From assembly GCF_029227915.1 (NCBI RefSeq), contig NC_079884.1:13020001-13084000 (forward strand): a DNA stretch of 64,000 nt, in the 5' to 3' direction. This DNA comes from Hydractinia symbiolongicarpus (lineage: Eukaryota; Cnidaria; Hydrozoa; Anthoathecata; Hydractiniidae). Below the pieces are notes generated by a model, which made no database searches, was not told the DNA's origin, and saw only the letters and a list, made by a program, of their open reading frames with translations. Position numbers and translations under genes: made by a program. Numbering within the stretch: the stretch's first letter is position 1; each line of letters opens with the position of its first letter. Positions 36,721-60,488 of the stretch are shown piece by piece.

Positions 36721-37851
36721 TTAAGTTTCTTGAAACATTGGATTATCGAATGATGCTTCTATCATCTGTGACATATTTGGTTCTTTATAAATAATCGATA
36801 AAGCATTCGTGTTTGTAGTAATCAAGACTTCGTCAATGTTTACATCAACGGTGCTTTTTCTCATGGAAACAAGCGTAGGTCTTCTTAGAACGATTGCTGA
36901 TGAAGAAGATAAAGTTCGTGCTCTCATTTCATGCTGGCCGTAAGTTGTGCAACATAGGATACTTTTGTATCTATCACGAAACAAGTCATGTCTCATGGCG
37001 TATATTACTGGGTTAATTGCTGACTGTAAAAAACCAAATATAACCGCCAGTTGAGGTAAAACAACAGGCATGTTGCTACCTGTGATTATCATGCATAAGT
37101 ACACGACGAACGGTGACCAGCAAATACAAAATGTTAAGCCAATAATAATGATAGTTTTTAGAATATGTCCTTCGTTAACTAAACGAATATCACTAAGTGT
37201 GTTATTTTTTAATCTTTCCGCATGATTCTTTGTTTCAATGTAAACTGTACTGTAACAGATTACCATTATTACGAATGGCGCGATGAAACCGAGAATAAAA
37301 AACACTGCTAAATACACGTAATCAGATACGGCTCTATCTACACCAGCTATGCATTGCGTTCTCCCATCTACATGGACATATCGGCTCCAACCCAAGACAG
37401 GTCCTATCGCTACGACAAATGATGCTATCCAAACACCAGTAATAAAATGCAAAGAATGATCGACACTTCTCCAGTATAAAGGGCGATGAACGAATAAAAA
37501 TTTGTGTAAACTTATTACAGCTAATGTCATTAAAGATGACAGAAAGAAAAGCACTAAACAGAATCCATTAAACTGACATAACGTTTCGTTATTTAAAATA
37601 TCTTCATCGTATGTAGCGTATATGACAATGGGAATGTCTAAAAATGCAACAGCCATATCAGAAATGGACAAACTAAATAAATAATTCCAGGTAGTATTTT
37701 TAAGTAATTTTTGTTTCCATGTAGTGTAACACACCAACGCATTCCCAATAATTGCTGATGTCATGATGACGACAAGCATGCATTCTTGAAGAGCTAGGGT
37801 GCCCAATCGGTTATAATTATCTACCGAAGCAGATACAGTGATGTTGTCCAT
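36721..37851 (-). CDS. Class A (rhodopsin-like) GPCR, orphan, single exon
   Basis: 376 codons without introns. It has an N-glycosylation site (NIT, residue 3), seven hydrophobic segments, the TM1 Asn (IIGNALV), TM2 Asp (SISDMAVAF), the extracellular Cys pair (C92, C167), CWSP in TM6 (244-247) and NPVIY in TM7 (280-284), then an ~85-residue tail with Ser/Thr clusters and Cys-Cys (possible palmitoylation). Such receptors couple extracellular ligands to heterotrimeric G proteins. The TM3 E/DRY motif is replaced by HKF (116-118). The residue at the retinal-lysine position of opsins is Phe (274), so it is not a light-sensing opsin. The amine-, melatonin- and opsin-like subfamilies are all possible relatives. 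Intronless GPCRs are common in cnidarians. Confidence 0.92.
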   Translation of the reverse strand: MDNITVSASVDNYNRLGTLALQECMLVVIMTSAIIGNALVCYTTWKQKLLKNTTWNYLFSLSISDMAVAFLDIPIVIYATYDEDILNNETLCQFNGFCLVLFFLSSLMTLAVISLHKFLFVHRPLYWRSVDHSLHFITGVWIASFVVAIGPVLGWSRYVHVDGRTQCIAGVDRAVSDYVYLAVFFILGFIAPFVIMVICYSTVYIETKNHAERLKNNTLSDIRLVNEGHILKTIIIIGLTFCICWSPFVVYLCMIITGSNMPVVLPQLAVIFGFLQSAINPVIYAMRHDLFRDRYKSILCCTTYGQHEMRARTLSSSSAIVLRRPTLVSMRKSTVDVNIDEVLITTNTNALSIIYKEPNMSQMIEASFDNPMFQET

Positions 37852-38825
37852 GCTTCAGCTCACTAAATAAGAGATAAGCAAGTAAAAATACAGTACAAGT
37901 TAGGATCTTTTGTGTGAATGGATTATAGAATGCCTTTAGCTAACTAAAAAAATTAAAAAGAGCCCGTGGTCGAGGTTGTAAGAACCACTCTTTTTATTGT
38001 AGTTTTTCTGTATAAGGTGATTCAATAAATTATACATCTTTTTTGGGCATAGGGATGCCTCTATATATTAATATCCGCACTTCTGTGTCTCTGCGCGATT
38101 TTTATAATCGTGCTACGGATGCATGAAAAAGTAAACGTGCTAGGTTGGCGGGAAAAAAAGACGCGTAAACCCATGGATTTATCCACAGTCAACCGACTAG
38201 CATTCAATACAGTACTTTTTTATGCCAACCTTGTTAGTATAAAAAACTAATACCGAGGTTTTTTGCATAGTTTTGAGGCTGGGTTCCAGTTTAATGATTA
38301 ATCATGGTTAAATATGAATAGATGCAAGTGCTATCTGTCTGAAAGAGGATAAAATAGATTTAAATGTATCAGACTAAGGAGACATATTTATTATGGTGTG
38401 ATAGATATATGTCTTGAAATTTACCACACACGTTTAAGTGATAAAACACGTGTGATTAATATAATGTGATGTGAGTTTAACACGTCAGTAATAAATCATC
38501 ATAAATTGTGATTATAATCGCGAGTTAGCATTATATAGTGATATACGAATTCGTGTATATGCGGTTAGTTTTGGTAAACTTCAAACACCTTATAATAATA
38601 TTATTATACTTAACATATCATGGACTCAAAGTTTAAACTGGATCCAATACTTGCTACCAGATCATGCGTCAATGACATCGTCAACTTTATCTCCAGGGCT
38701 CTTCTATGCCTATAATATTATGCCGTGTCGTGCCGTGCCGTGCCGTGAAAATATCACAGTCGTGAAGAGCCTTGGGGTCGAGATTGTGACATTGTGAAAA
38801 TTAGCATATTATTATAACAGTCTTT
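37852..38825. other. Upstream region of the GPCR gene with repeats
   Basis: Contains a degenerate copy of the CCCGTGG repeat (about 38050-38200), a foldback element (38668-38795) and AT-rich sequence. No gene recognised. Confidence 0.5.
38668..38795. repeat. Foldback element with (GCCGT)n core
   Basis: Left arm ATCTCCAGGGCTCTTC and right arm GAAGAGCCTTGGGGTCGAGAT are inverted. The loop holds a GCCGT pentanucleotide repeat (about 38721-38746). Member of the CTCGTCCCCAG family. Confidence 0.7.
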
Positions 38826-39526
38826 TGCCCGTGGATAAATCCACCGGTTCGTCCGTCTTTTATATACCGCATTATGTGTGTCTCGCTACTGCGGTTACCA
38901 TTTTGCGTGACAGACAGACGTATACAGGTATTATAATATAGACTAGTCGTTAGCCCGTGGAAAAATCCACTGGTTCACCCGTCCTTTTTTATACCACATT
39001 GCGTCCGTCTCACTACTTGCGCAGCTAAACTACCATTGTGCGTGACAGACACACTGACAAACGTATACGGGTATTATAATAAAGACGTTCGTAGCCAGTG
39101 GAAAAACCCACGGGTTCGCCCGTCCTTTAAATTTAACCGCCGCAACAAAATGGACAAAAATATAGCGCATTTGGCATGGGTGCGCATTTTAACAATTTCG
39201 TGTTTCCGTTACGGGACGCGGCTTTCGCGGACACACAGATAAAATACGGCTATTATTAAAGAAACTAGTCGGTATCCCGTGGAAAAATCCAATGGGTTCC
39301 CCGTCCTTTGTATATCGCATATATCGTGTTTCCGTAGCACAATGTTTATTTCGTACACGAAGAGACAGACGGAATACGGCTATTATTAAAGAGACTAGTC
39401 GTTAACCCGGGGAAAAATCCACGGGGTCGCCCGTCCTTTATATATCATACTTCGTGTTTTCGTAACAGGATGCGGCTTTCGCGGACACACAGACAGATTG
39501 ACGACAGCTATTATTAAAGAGATATT
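38826..39526. repeat. Tandem array of the CCCGTGGAAAAATCCACGGG repeat
   Basis: Five head-to-tail units of roughly 120-150 bases. Each has ACTAGTCGTTAGCCCGTGG, a short self-complementary GTGGAAAAATCCAC, TTCGCCCGTCCTTTATA, CGCATTTCGTG, ACGCGGCTTTCGCGGACAC or a variant, and GGCTATTATTAAAGAGACTAG. Single copies occur at 1.6, 4.3-4.9, 38.1, 43.4 and 52.5-52.8 kb. No coding capacity. Class unknown; a satellite derived from a mobile element is one explanation. Confidence 0.85.
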
Positions 39527-41247
39527 TTGATAAAACACAAAGAAAGAATAAATGCGCGTCGAATATTCAGTTGTTCGTGAGACTTATAACGGTTGCCATC
39601 GACGTGGATTCTTACCGCAAGACGAAGCAGGGACTGGAATTAGACGTACATACCGCTTTGAGAATTTCTAGAAGTGTATTTGCGAGCTTATCTAAAAAAC
39701 AGATAACTCCCAGACACCCTAATGTCTCCTATCAGTGAAGGGAGATACTCTTAGGTGAAACAAACATAGGAACAGAGTCTTATGTGAAACTCCTCTCAAA
39801 TACTTGGTCACTGAAAGTAGAGGGAATATTTATGCATCATAAAATAAATATGTTTTCTTGATAATAGTAAAGCCAAATTGAAATTGTTTGCTTCTTCATA
39901 AAATGAAGAGCAGGGAACATAAAGAAAATGGAAGAAGTAAAGGCAAGAAATATATGTAAAAAACATTGCTGTCTGTTGCATCAACACTAACCTTTCTACA
40001 CATCTTTTCTTATTTTCTGCAATATTTTTCTCGTTTGTTTTTCTCCATAGAGATAGTGAAATAAAAAAGAAATCTCTCTCTCTGTGTTCAAGTGTGAAGA
40101 AAAATTATAAATTGCATCTGCTTTAATGACGTCATAAAAAGATAAAAAGGAAGAAAGAGAAAAGAGAAAGGATTTGTTTTTTTTTTGTGATATAATTAAA
40201 TTAAATATATAAGAATTGAAAACAACAAACGCAAGACACCACGACTAAATTCCTACCCATTCCAAATTTTTATCGAACTATTTTTGCAGTGAGATAAGAA
40301 AACCGGCACAGAGCAACCCTGTGTCCTAAGGTAAATTTTTGCATGGTTTAAAAATGTTGCGTTTAAATTCCTTAATAAGATCGCAAAAATTTTCGCTTCC
40401 TATTTGTGTCGGGAAAATACGAGGGTTCCACGCTCCATAATCTCTTTAGATAAGAATCACGAAAAACTAAAATGTCCCCAAAATGTTAAGTTCTTAGATT
40501 CTTCAAGACGTAACATAAATCAACTTCTTTTAACACAGCTTCTTGCTCCTGGCGCTACTTATCACGACAAGCGAAAAGGCAAAATATCCTAGGGCCGAGG
40601 CTCGTAATAATAAAAATACGAGAACAGCACTTGAACGAAATTCTTAAGAAAATTATTACATTTATTTTTACAGACAAACATTTTTTAAGAACAATGACGT
40701 TGGTATATTGCTGAAAAATAAGAACAAGATAAAAACAAAGACAAGATTGATATTCGATAATAAAAAATCAGTAAAAATTGGCTAAATTTAGGCTCATTGA
40801 CTAGTATTATTTTCTATATATAAACTAAATAAAAATTAGTATGTTAGTAAAATTTAATTTTTGTCATGTCAGCCTCGTGTCCAGGGCATCTTGTATCTTT
40901 TTCACAATGTGTTCGTACTCCTGATGACAAAATATACAACAAGATGCCCTGGGAACGAGGTTGTGGGTGGGGGACTAATAATTTTTGCTGGCAAAAAAAA
41001 AAAAAAAAAAAAAAAAATAGGCCGAACATGTGAAAAATAAAACATTTCGACTTAATAAAGCCAAGTTTCCTGGTTCTTATTTTCAAAAGTGCATTCATTT
41101 AAATTTTCAGAAGTTCACATCATGGAAGTAAAAATACTACCACTACTATGCACAAATTAAAAACTTTATTTAATGTTAAATCAACCATGTAATTTGCTGA
41201 ATGTTATTATATTGTTTTTATAAGATTTGTAATTTCAGGTACTTATC
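39527..41247. other. Gene-free stretch before the tRNA gene
   Basis: AT-rich, purine-rich near 40060-40175. A foldback element lies at 40873-40960, followed by a run of 25 A at 40993-41017. No coding exon recognised. Confidence 0.45.
40873..40960. repeat. Foldback element (CTCGTCCCCAG family)
   Basis: CCTCGTGTCCAGGGCATCTT at the left and AAGATGCCCTGGGAACGAGG at the right are inverted copies with one mismatch, separated by about 45 bases. Confidence 0.85.
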
Positions 41248-41319
41248 GGGGGTGTAGCTCAGTGGTAGAGCGCTCGCTTTGCATGCGAGAGGCCCGGGGT
41301 TCGAAACCCCGCACCTCCA
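41248..41319 (+). tRNA. tRNA-Ala (anticodon TGC)
   Basis: A 72-base cloverleaf. The acceptor GGGGGTG pairs with CACCTCC (one G-T), with discriminator A. The A box lies in GTAGCTCAGTGGTAGAGC, the anticodon stem is CTCGC/GCGAG with loop TTTGCAT (anticodon TGC), and the T arm is CGGGG/CCCCG with B box GGTTCGAAACC. CCA is not encoded, as expected for a eukaryotic nuclear gene, and there is no intron. It is followed at once by a T run that ends Pol III transcription. Confidence 0.96.
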
Positions 41320-41320
41320 C

Positions 41321-41325
41321 TTTTT
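41321..41325 (+). terminator. Pol III terminator of tRNA-Ala
   Basis: TTTTT two bases after the discriminator base, with a longer T run (41328-41338) as back-up. Confidence 0.85.
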
Positions 41326-41339
41326 CATTTTTTTTTTAA

Positions 41340-42362
41340 TTCTAATTTATGCCATAAATTATCTTATTCTTCAAAGGAACTTTTTTCGGTTGCACTGGTA
41401 CACACCCTTTTTTATAAGCGGAACAAAATAACTGTTTTTTTACTTGTTTCTTGTTGACTATTAACGCAGGTTAAAGACCATATTCCATGATCAACGCAAC
41501 CCGAGGGAGAGGGAGCGGGAGTGAGCTTATTTTAAAAAAGTTGGACAACCTACAACGTATTTTTTTTTTTAAAAAAAAAACAGTGAAAGGCTCGAGGACT
41601 CGTTTTTTCATAATTTTTTTGTCAATTTTAGTACTGAAAATTTCTTATTTGGTTTCTGATTGCATTCAGATAACCTAAAAGCTGTCCTGACATGTATTTA
41701 CTTTTTGTTCAATTGGATAAAAATTGAAAAACATGCGCTATACAGTTCGACATCAACTTGACTATGGTACGTTTTTCAGTCACACACAAGCGTTATGTAC
41801 AAAGTGTTCATAAAAACATATTTTTTGTTTTTATTAGTTTCTCAGTTTTTTAAAGCTTAAAAAATCCAGAACTCAAAGTTTCTTATTTTTTGGAAGCCCC
41901 AGCCTCTAGTTTCTTATAAACAGGTTTCTTTTTTAAAAAAAAACATCCATAAAAAACTACGCTAATGATACAACTGACAAATACCGTATTTACTCTATTA
42001 TTCCCGCTTCTTGAATAAACCCGTCATTTTGGTATAGGTGGAAATAATAAGCCGCCTCTCTAATAATTTCCTATTGAGTTTGTATCGCACCTGCGTGTAA
42101 AAATGCATATGTTAGAATTTGTAAATGTTAAACGAAAGTGATTTGTCCTCAATCATATTTGTAGAAAAAGAAGAAAGAAGAAAACAACACGAGACGCTAA
42201 AATTGGCAACGATACGTCACATATTAAAAATATTTCATAATTTACAAAAAAAGTTGTCCTTTTTGTGGCTTACACGCAAAATCTGTCTCGATGTGCTAAT
42301 CCGTACATTGTTTTTCTTCGGTTGATACAGCTATTTTGATTCAATTTGGACTTGCTGACTCT
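41340..42362. other. Spacer between tRNA-Ala and CTR9
   Basis: AT-rich. At about 41991-42070 there is one end of an element beginning ATACCGTATTTACTCTATTATTCCC, related to 43847-44093. Presumed 3' UTR of CTR9 near its right edge. Confidence 0.45.
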
Positions 42363-55214
<12,852 letters not shown>

Positions 55215-56337
55215 CTATAAAAAAAGAAAATAAAGTAGTTATAAAGACTTTTCAAAAATTGCTTAACATGCAAAACTTTTTAAAAAATGGATTATTAAAA
55301 CGTAAAAAAATTGTTGTTTGATGATCGAATCTCAGCATATCTGCCGAAGTTGTACCACACTCGCAAGACTGGTGGCCTTGTTGTAGAGCATTCGCCTCCA
55401 GTGCGAAGGTCTTGGGTTCAAACCAGAGTCATGCCAGAGACTATAAAGTGCGAACTGATCCTGAGAACTGAGAATAAGATTGATATCTTAGGCGGTTGTC
55501 TCTGAGCAGTTGTTGTGCTTGCATGCCTTCCATAGCTCAATGGGAGCTTTAAATGCACTAGAACCCCCTTCGCAGGACCCTCATTGATAACAGTTTCTAT
55601 AGAAACTGAAGAGGCTATCCTGGGTAAATAATAATAGTAATAATAATCTAATCATTGTTTTTTATTAAAGATGGATACATAGAAGAGATTTAACTATATC
55701 CTTGAAAGCGCTTGGTAACATGAATGATATTTATTTCTGGGTGGCAAAATTTTACAAAATTATAACAGGTTTTTTTGGATTGGACTAGACTGCCCAATTT
55801 ATGGACGCACTTGTCCAATCTTAGATGAATTGTGGAAGTCAAAGAAAACAATGACAATTTTAAATTGTAGCTAGCTACCTCTTAAAAAGAACTTTAAATT
55901 GAAACTTTTCTGGGCAAATCAAAAGGCCAAAATTATACCATGTAAACTATTTAACTATATTAGCTGGCTAAAGCTAGCTAGTTAGTTAGATAAGCTTTTC
56001 ATCCAATGAAGTTATCAGCTAGCTACAGTACTGCCTGAATCTAACTTGACATGTACGCGATAGTTATCACCTTCGCATGAGCTTTTAGTAGCATCAGAAC
56101 TTTCGTTGTTATTGTTAACCTATTGTTAAATACATGAGCTATTTTGGCATGTTGAAAACAATAGAGTTCATGTCTTGTTCGCGAAATTTAATTAGGTTAT
56201 ATGAACTGCGTGTGTCCCATTGTTGTATAGATGGATTGCGTGTTTACAGAACCGAACGCATGTGCACTAGATGGCAGGATAGTAGCGCCAGTGAAAACAA
56301 GAGGTTCTGGTTGTGATTTGTACTTATATTTGAAGAA
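55215..56337. other. Upstream part of CTR9, with a SINE
   Basis: The first coding exon of CTR9 should lie in this stretch or beyond it but was not recognised. It contains the SINE at 55367-55648. No other gene seen. Confidence 0.4.
55367..55648 (+). repeat. tRNA-derived SINE
   Basis: Head CTTGTTGTAGAGCATTCGCC with B box GGGTTCAAACC, the same body blocks as the copy at 50631-50880, end CTGAAGAGGCTATCCTGGGT, then a (TAA)n tail at about 55625-55648. The simple-repeat tail marks the 3' end. Confidence 0.88.
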
Positions 56338-57907
56338 ATGCCTGATTCTTGTTGTGCAGTAGGCTGCTCCAATAAAATTTTATCGCATACCGTTCGGTCA
56401 CAACGAAGAAAGCAAGAAACTACGTCAACTTTGGGTACAAGCAATAAAGAGAGAAAAATGGACAGAAAAACAAATAGATAACTCAAGAATTTGCAGTGAA
56501 CATTTTATATCTGATAAATAAAAATACCTTTTTATATAAAACATAATTTTTAACAGCAAAAGTAATGTTATCCGTATAGCCAGCTAGTTATTTAGATGTA
56601 GCTGCTGGATATATAAAATTAAACTCTTTAATGTTAGCTAACCTAGTTAGCTATTTAGTATTTATAATAACTAAATGAGCCACAAAAAAGTCTTAGTAAA
56701 TTTTTTTTATATTCTAGGAGAAAAATCTAAAGACCCACACCATCCAGATTACGTGCCATCAAAGTTCGGATACAAAAGCTACACAGATTTGAGCGAGTAC
56801 AAAAAAGAAGGATGTCTTCTACATCTAGTCACACTGACACTGATGCTGACTTTGATACAGGTGTAGACAATGTTGAAAATGATGCAGAGCTGTGTACGAA
56901 ATCTTCACAAACTGAAGTTACATTGGAAAAATTGCAGCAAGAAATTTTTAGTCTCCAAAAGGAAAAAGAAGTCATTCAAAAAGAGTTATCTACAGCTAGG
57001 GTGGAATTATTAGAACTCAAGAATAATGTGGTTCAACCTTTAGAAAATGCTTCAAGCACCAAATTTTCTTATGATACTGTGGTTGCTGAAAATATGTTGA
57101 ATTTTTATACTGGGATTACCACGCCTGCTTTATTTGAATGGTTTCTGTCGTTATTCGTTAGAAAAGTGAGATATTTTAGCGAGAAACTTTCCCATAGTGA
57201 TCATTTGTTGCTGGTGCTTATGAAGCTAAAACTAGGTCTATTAAACAAAGATTTAGCTTATCGATTTGGCTTGAGCGAGACAGTAGCTTCTCGAATATAT
57301 CGTAGATGGATACCTATCATATCTAGAGAGACATGCCATTTAATAATATGGCCTGATAGAGAAGCCTTGCGACGTCATTTGCCAAACAGCTTTAAAAATT
57401 TTTTTCAGAATTGTACATGCATAATTGACTGCACTGAGATTTTTGCTGAACGACCATATAGCCTAAATGCACGTGCACAAACATGGTCCAACTACAAAAA
57501 TACTTGCACAATAAAATATCTTATCGGAATAACACCAGCTGGGGCTGTTAGCTTTTTGTCACGCGGTTATGGTGGTCGAACTTCTGATAAGAAAATAACA
57601 ACACAAAGTGGATTTCTTGATAAGTTGCAGCATGGCGATTGTATACTGGCTGATCGTGGTTTTACGATAGCACAAGATCTTGCTACTAGGGGTGCTTACT
57701 TGAAAATACCTAAATTTGCACTTGGGAAAGCACAAATGAGTGCAAGTGATGTGGCGATATCCCGGAAAATTTCCAATGTTCGTATACATGTAGAACGTGT
57801 TATTGGGAGACTTTGAAAGTTTAGTATCCTGCAGTCAATTATTCAAATATCGCAAATTGTCTTAATAGATTCTGTTATGTCAGTTATATGTGTGTTAGTA
57901 AACATTA
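56338..57907 (+). pseudogene. THAP-domain DDE_4 transposase, decayed
   Basis: A THAP zinc-finger start (MPDSCCAVGCSNK, then FYRIPFG, LRQLWV, RICSEHFISD) at 56338-56520 is split by a frameshift and ends in a stop. A second piece from 56718 (GEKSKDPHHPDYVP) is again out of frame with the main part at 56812-57816. The main part has a coiled coil (about residues 35-75), a helix-turn-helix (GLLNKDLAYRFGLSETVASR) and a DDE_4 core with D206 (IIDCTE), D281 (ILADRGF) and E328 (HVERVIG). A TGA directly after IGRL interrupts the C-terminus, which continues in frame (KFSILQS...) to about 57907. Catalytic residues are present, but two frameshifts and a nonsense codon make it non-functional. With the opposite YqaJ/PHD remnants it resembles the two-gene plan of ISL2EU-type elements. 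Confidence 0.85.
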
Positions 57908-58413
57908 ACAAAAGTGTTGTTGCACAATAGGTTCTTTATTGTAATGTTTTTTGTTTTTGCATGTTTCGCAAAACCATTTTCCAGAAGGTGCACAGAGTAA
58001 ATTTACACAGCAATAATAATACCATTCTATTGCACAATTTTTGCCATCGCATGCAATCATTGGTAGGAAGCTTGGTCTCTTGCAAATAAAATACAGCTTT
58101 TCTGTCTTGTCACTTTCTTGCTTCCATGTCAATACCGTATCGATTTGGCTTGAGCGAGACAGTAGCTTGTCGAATATATCGTAGATGGATACCTATCATA
58201 TCTAGAGAGACATGCCATTTAATAATATGGCCTGATAGAGAAGCCTTGCGACGTCATTTGCCAAACAGCTTTAAAAAATTTTTTCAGAATTGTACATGCA
58301 TAATTGACTGCACTGAGATTTGCATGCAATCATTGGTAGGAAGCTTGGTCTCTTGCAAATAAAATACAGCTTTTCTGTCTTGTCACTTTCTTGCTTCCAT
58401 GTCAATACCGTAT
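57905..58413 (-). pseudogene. PHD-finger remnant of the transposon's second gene, rearranged
   Basis: On the minus strand, 58132-57905 encodes a PHD-like finger (CKRPSFLPMIACDG, EWYYYCCVN, GKWFCETC). The N-terminal part of this coding sequence occurs twice (58322-58413 and 58049-58140), with 181 bases of transposase sequence (58141-58321) between them. One expected early Cys is replaced (FICK). The frame does not connect to the YqaJ part upstream. Confidence 0.75.
58141..58321 (+). repeat. Copied transposase fragment flanked by 92-bp direct repeats
   Basis: Same length as, and almost identical to, 57262-57442 of the transposase, covering the helix-turn-helix end through the first catalytic Asp. 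The bases immediately left (58049-58140) and right (58322-58413) are copies of each other. The differences from the source are a C/G change and a shift in the A/T tract. Confidence 0.95.
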
Positions 58414-58690
58414 TGTTGTGCTCTTACAGTTATATTTGTAGAATATTGCATGATAGTTTCTGTAAATTTTTTTTTAGAATTTTCATTATTTTGGTTTAAT
58501 TTATATGCTCTTTTTGAGACAGATGCTGTGATTCTACCTGCTCTATGAATTTGCCATGCTGTTGACAAGCGCTGTTCTCTTGTAACTTTCGTTAAATTTT
58601 TGTACTGACTGTCACAGTAGCCATTTTTGTATTCGTAATAAAGCTCTCTGCACTCTGATTGAATTTCTTCAGGATTATTATTAATTAATT
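58383..58690 (-). pseudogene. YqaJ-exonuclease-like fragment
   Basis: Minus-strand text NPEEIQSECRELYYEYKNG..., W.IHRAGRITASVSKRAYKL and ..RAQQYGIDMEARK is the start of a YqaJ-type (lambda exonuclease-like) recombinase domain, which degrades or resects DNA in phages and in some eukaryotic transposons. It stops where the catalytic core should follow and is joined out of frame to the PHD remnant. A LINE truncates it upstream. Confidence 0.65.
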
Positions 58691-60480
58691 CATCATCATC
58701 ATCATCATTCTCGACTTAACGTCCGTTTTCCATGCTAGCATGGGTTGGACGAGGTATATTAATGACCCTCTTCCAATCTGATCTAGACTGTGTTAGATCT
58801 AAACTCAACTTCCTCTCTATCAAGTCTGTCCTTATAACCTCCTGCAAAGTCTTTCTCGGTCTGCCTCTGGGCTTTGCCCCAGGAACTATCAAGTCTCTAC
58901 ACTTTCTTACCCAATTATCCTCCTCCATTCTTTCCAAGTGCCCCAGCCAATTCAATCTTCTTATCTGGATAACATCTTTAATTCTACGGAGACTTAGCCT
59001 GCTTCTTAGCTCATCTGAACTCTTTCTGTCTCTCAGACTGGCATTACACATCCACCTGACCATTCTCATATCATTCCTTTCTAAACGGTCAAGATCTTCC
59101 TGCTTCACTGCCCATGTCTCACTACCGTACAACATAACACTTCTTACACAGGCTTCATACAACCTACCTTTTACCTCAATTGACAGGACTCTGCTAGTCA
59201 ATAAAGGAAGTAACTCTCTAAACTTTTTCCAAGCAGAACCTATCCTGCAAGTAACACTTCTTCCAACACCCCCTTCACTGCCCAACATATCACCTAAGTA
59301 ACAGAAGTTCTTAACTATCTCTAACAAGCCACTGTTGTACATCTTTAAAGCTGGAAATACTTCATTCTCTATAATCTCACCTTTGCAACGCTTGCATACA
59401 AACTGTATGTCAGCTCTTAACCTTCCACTAATACTACTGCACTTCTTTTGTACCCAATGCTTGCAAGTCTGACAAAAAATTGAGTTACTACCAACCCCTT
59501 TCCTGCAAACTCCACAAGGCCACTTTCCAACTACAAGGTCACACTTGGCTGCAATGCTACTTATCATGACTTTAGACTTTGCTGTGTTTACCTTCAGCCC
59601 TTTCTCTTCTAGTCCTTTCTTCCACTTCTCAAACTTTTTAACTAATTCTTCTATAACTAATCCTGACACGACTTCTAGCATTGCTGTACATAGACTGTAC
59701 CATCGTAACTAGCCAATCATCCACACCTAATTTTCTCATAGCCCACCAAATAACTTTACGTGGCACTCTATCAAAAGCTTTCTCTAAATCTACAACGGCA
59801 AAATAGAGATCTCTTTCCTAAATACTTTTCCTGAAGCTGTCTGAGTAAAAATATTGCATCTGTAGTGCCACGCCCTGGAACAAAACCAAATTGCATCTTA
59901 TCTATATCAATTCTTTCTCTATTTAACTTATCAATCACTCTTTCAATAACTTTCATTACTTGATCAACCAACTTCAAACCTCTACAGTTACCCCTTTCTA
60001 ATGCATCACCCTTGCCCTTGAAACAATTCACTATTACACTTGACTGCCACTCACTCGGAATAGTATCCTTTATAATCTGGTTAGCAAGACTTGTAATAAG
60101 CTCAACTCCAATAAATCCAGATGCTTTTACCATCTCTGCAACAATACCTGATACTCCTGCAGCCTTGCCAATCTTCAATTTCCTAATAGCCTCCACTACC
60201 CATTCTGTCTTGATCTGCATAGCTGGCTCTTCTACAACATCATCATCAGACAAATTATCCTCGTCCCAATCAAACTCAGTGTTAAGCAACCTCTGATAAT
60301 GATTCTTCCAAGCTACCCTTTTTTCCTCCTCTGTGCTAGCCAAATCACCTTCATCATTACGTATACACTTCTCACCTACAATATCTTGATTAGTCTTCTT
60401 CATTTGCTTTGCTATCTTGAATACCTCATTGCGCTGGTCTTCCCTTCTTAATTGTGGCTTAAAAAGGCTTGAGGTTCAGG
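58691..60480 (-). mobile_element. LINE with internal deletion of the RT catalytic box
   Basis: On the minus strand, 60403-59771 encodes the first half of a reverse transcriptase (KAAGVSGIVAEMVK, FVPGRGTTDAIF) and 59681-58716 the end of the RT with the C-terminal part. Between them the text runs from DDWLVTMVQSMYSNARS straight into VIEELVKKFEKW, skipping the segment that carries Q-G...SP and YADD, so the enzyme is dead. A frameshift near 59800 separates the halves. The C-terminal half has a Cys-rich finger (CGVCRKGVGSNSIFCQTC) and the block RRLNWLGHLERM. The 3' end is a (TGA)n tract (about 58691-58709). There is no endonuclease, so it is 5' truncated. It sits between the two YqaJ-gene fragments. 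Confidence 0.9.
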
Positions 60481-60488
60481 AATGCTAC

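Noticed and set aside
36721-37851. Opsin identity for the GPCR
   Set aside because: The retinal-binding lysine position (six residues before NPxxY) is Phe, so an opsin call is not supported.
42125-42325. Short plus-strand frame near the CTR9 3' end
   Set aside because: No domain or conserved motif; sits in the presumed CTR9 3' UTR/spacer on the opposite strand.
56041-56105. Start-codon exon of CTR9 on the minus strand (MLLKAHAK then GTGATA)
   Set aside because: Phase and donor would fit loosely, but the peptide does not resemble the conserved CTR9 N-terminus, so it was not called.
58732-59301. 189-codon frame on the plus strand
   Set aside because: Antisense shadow of the LINE reverse transcriptase.
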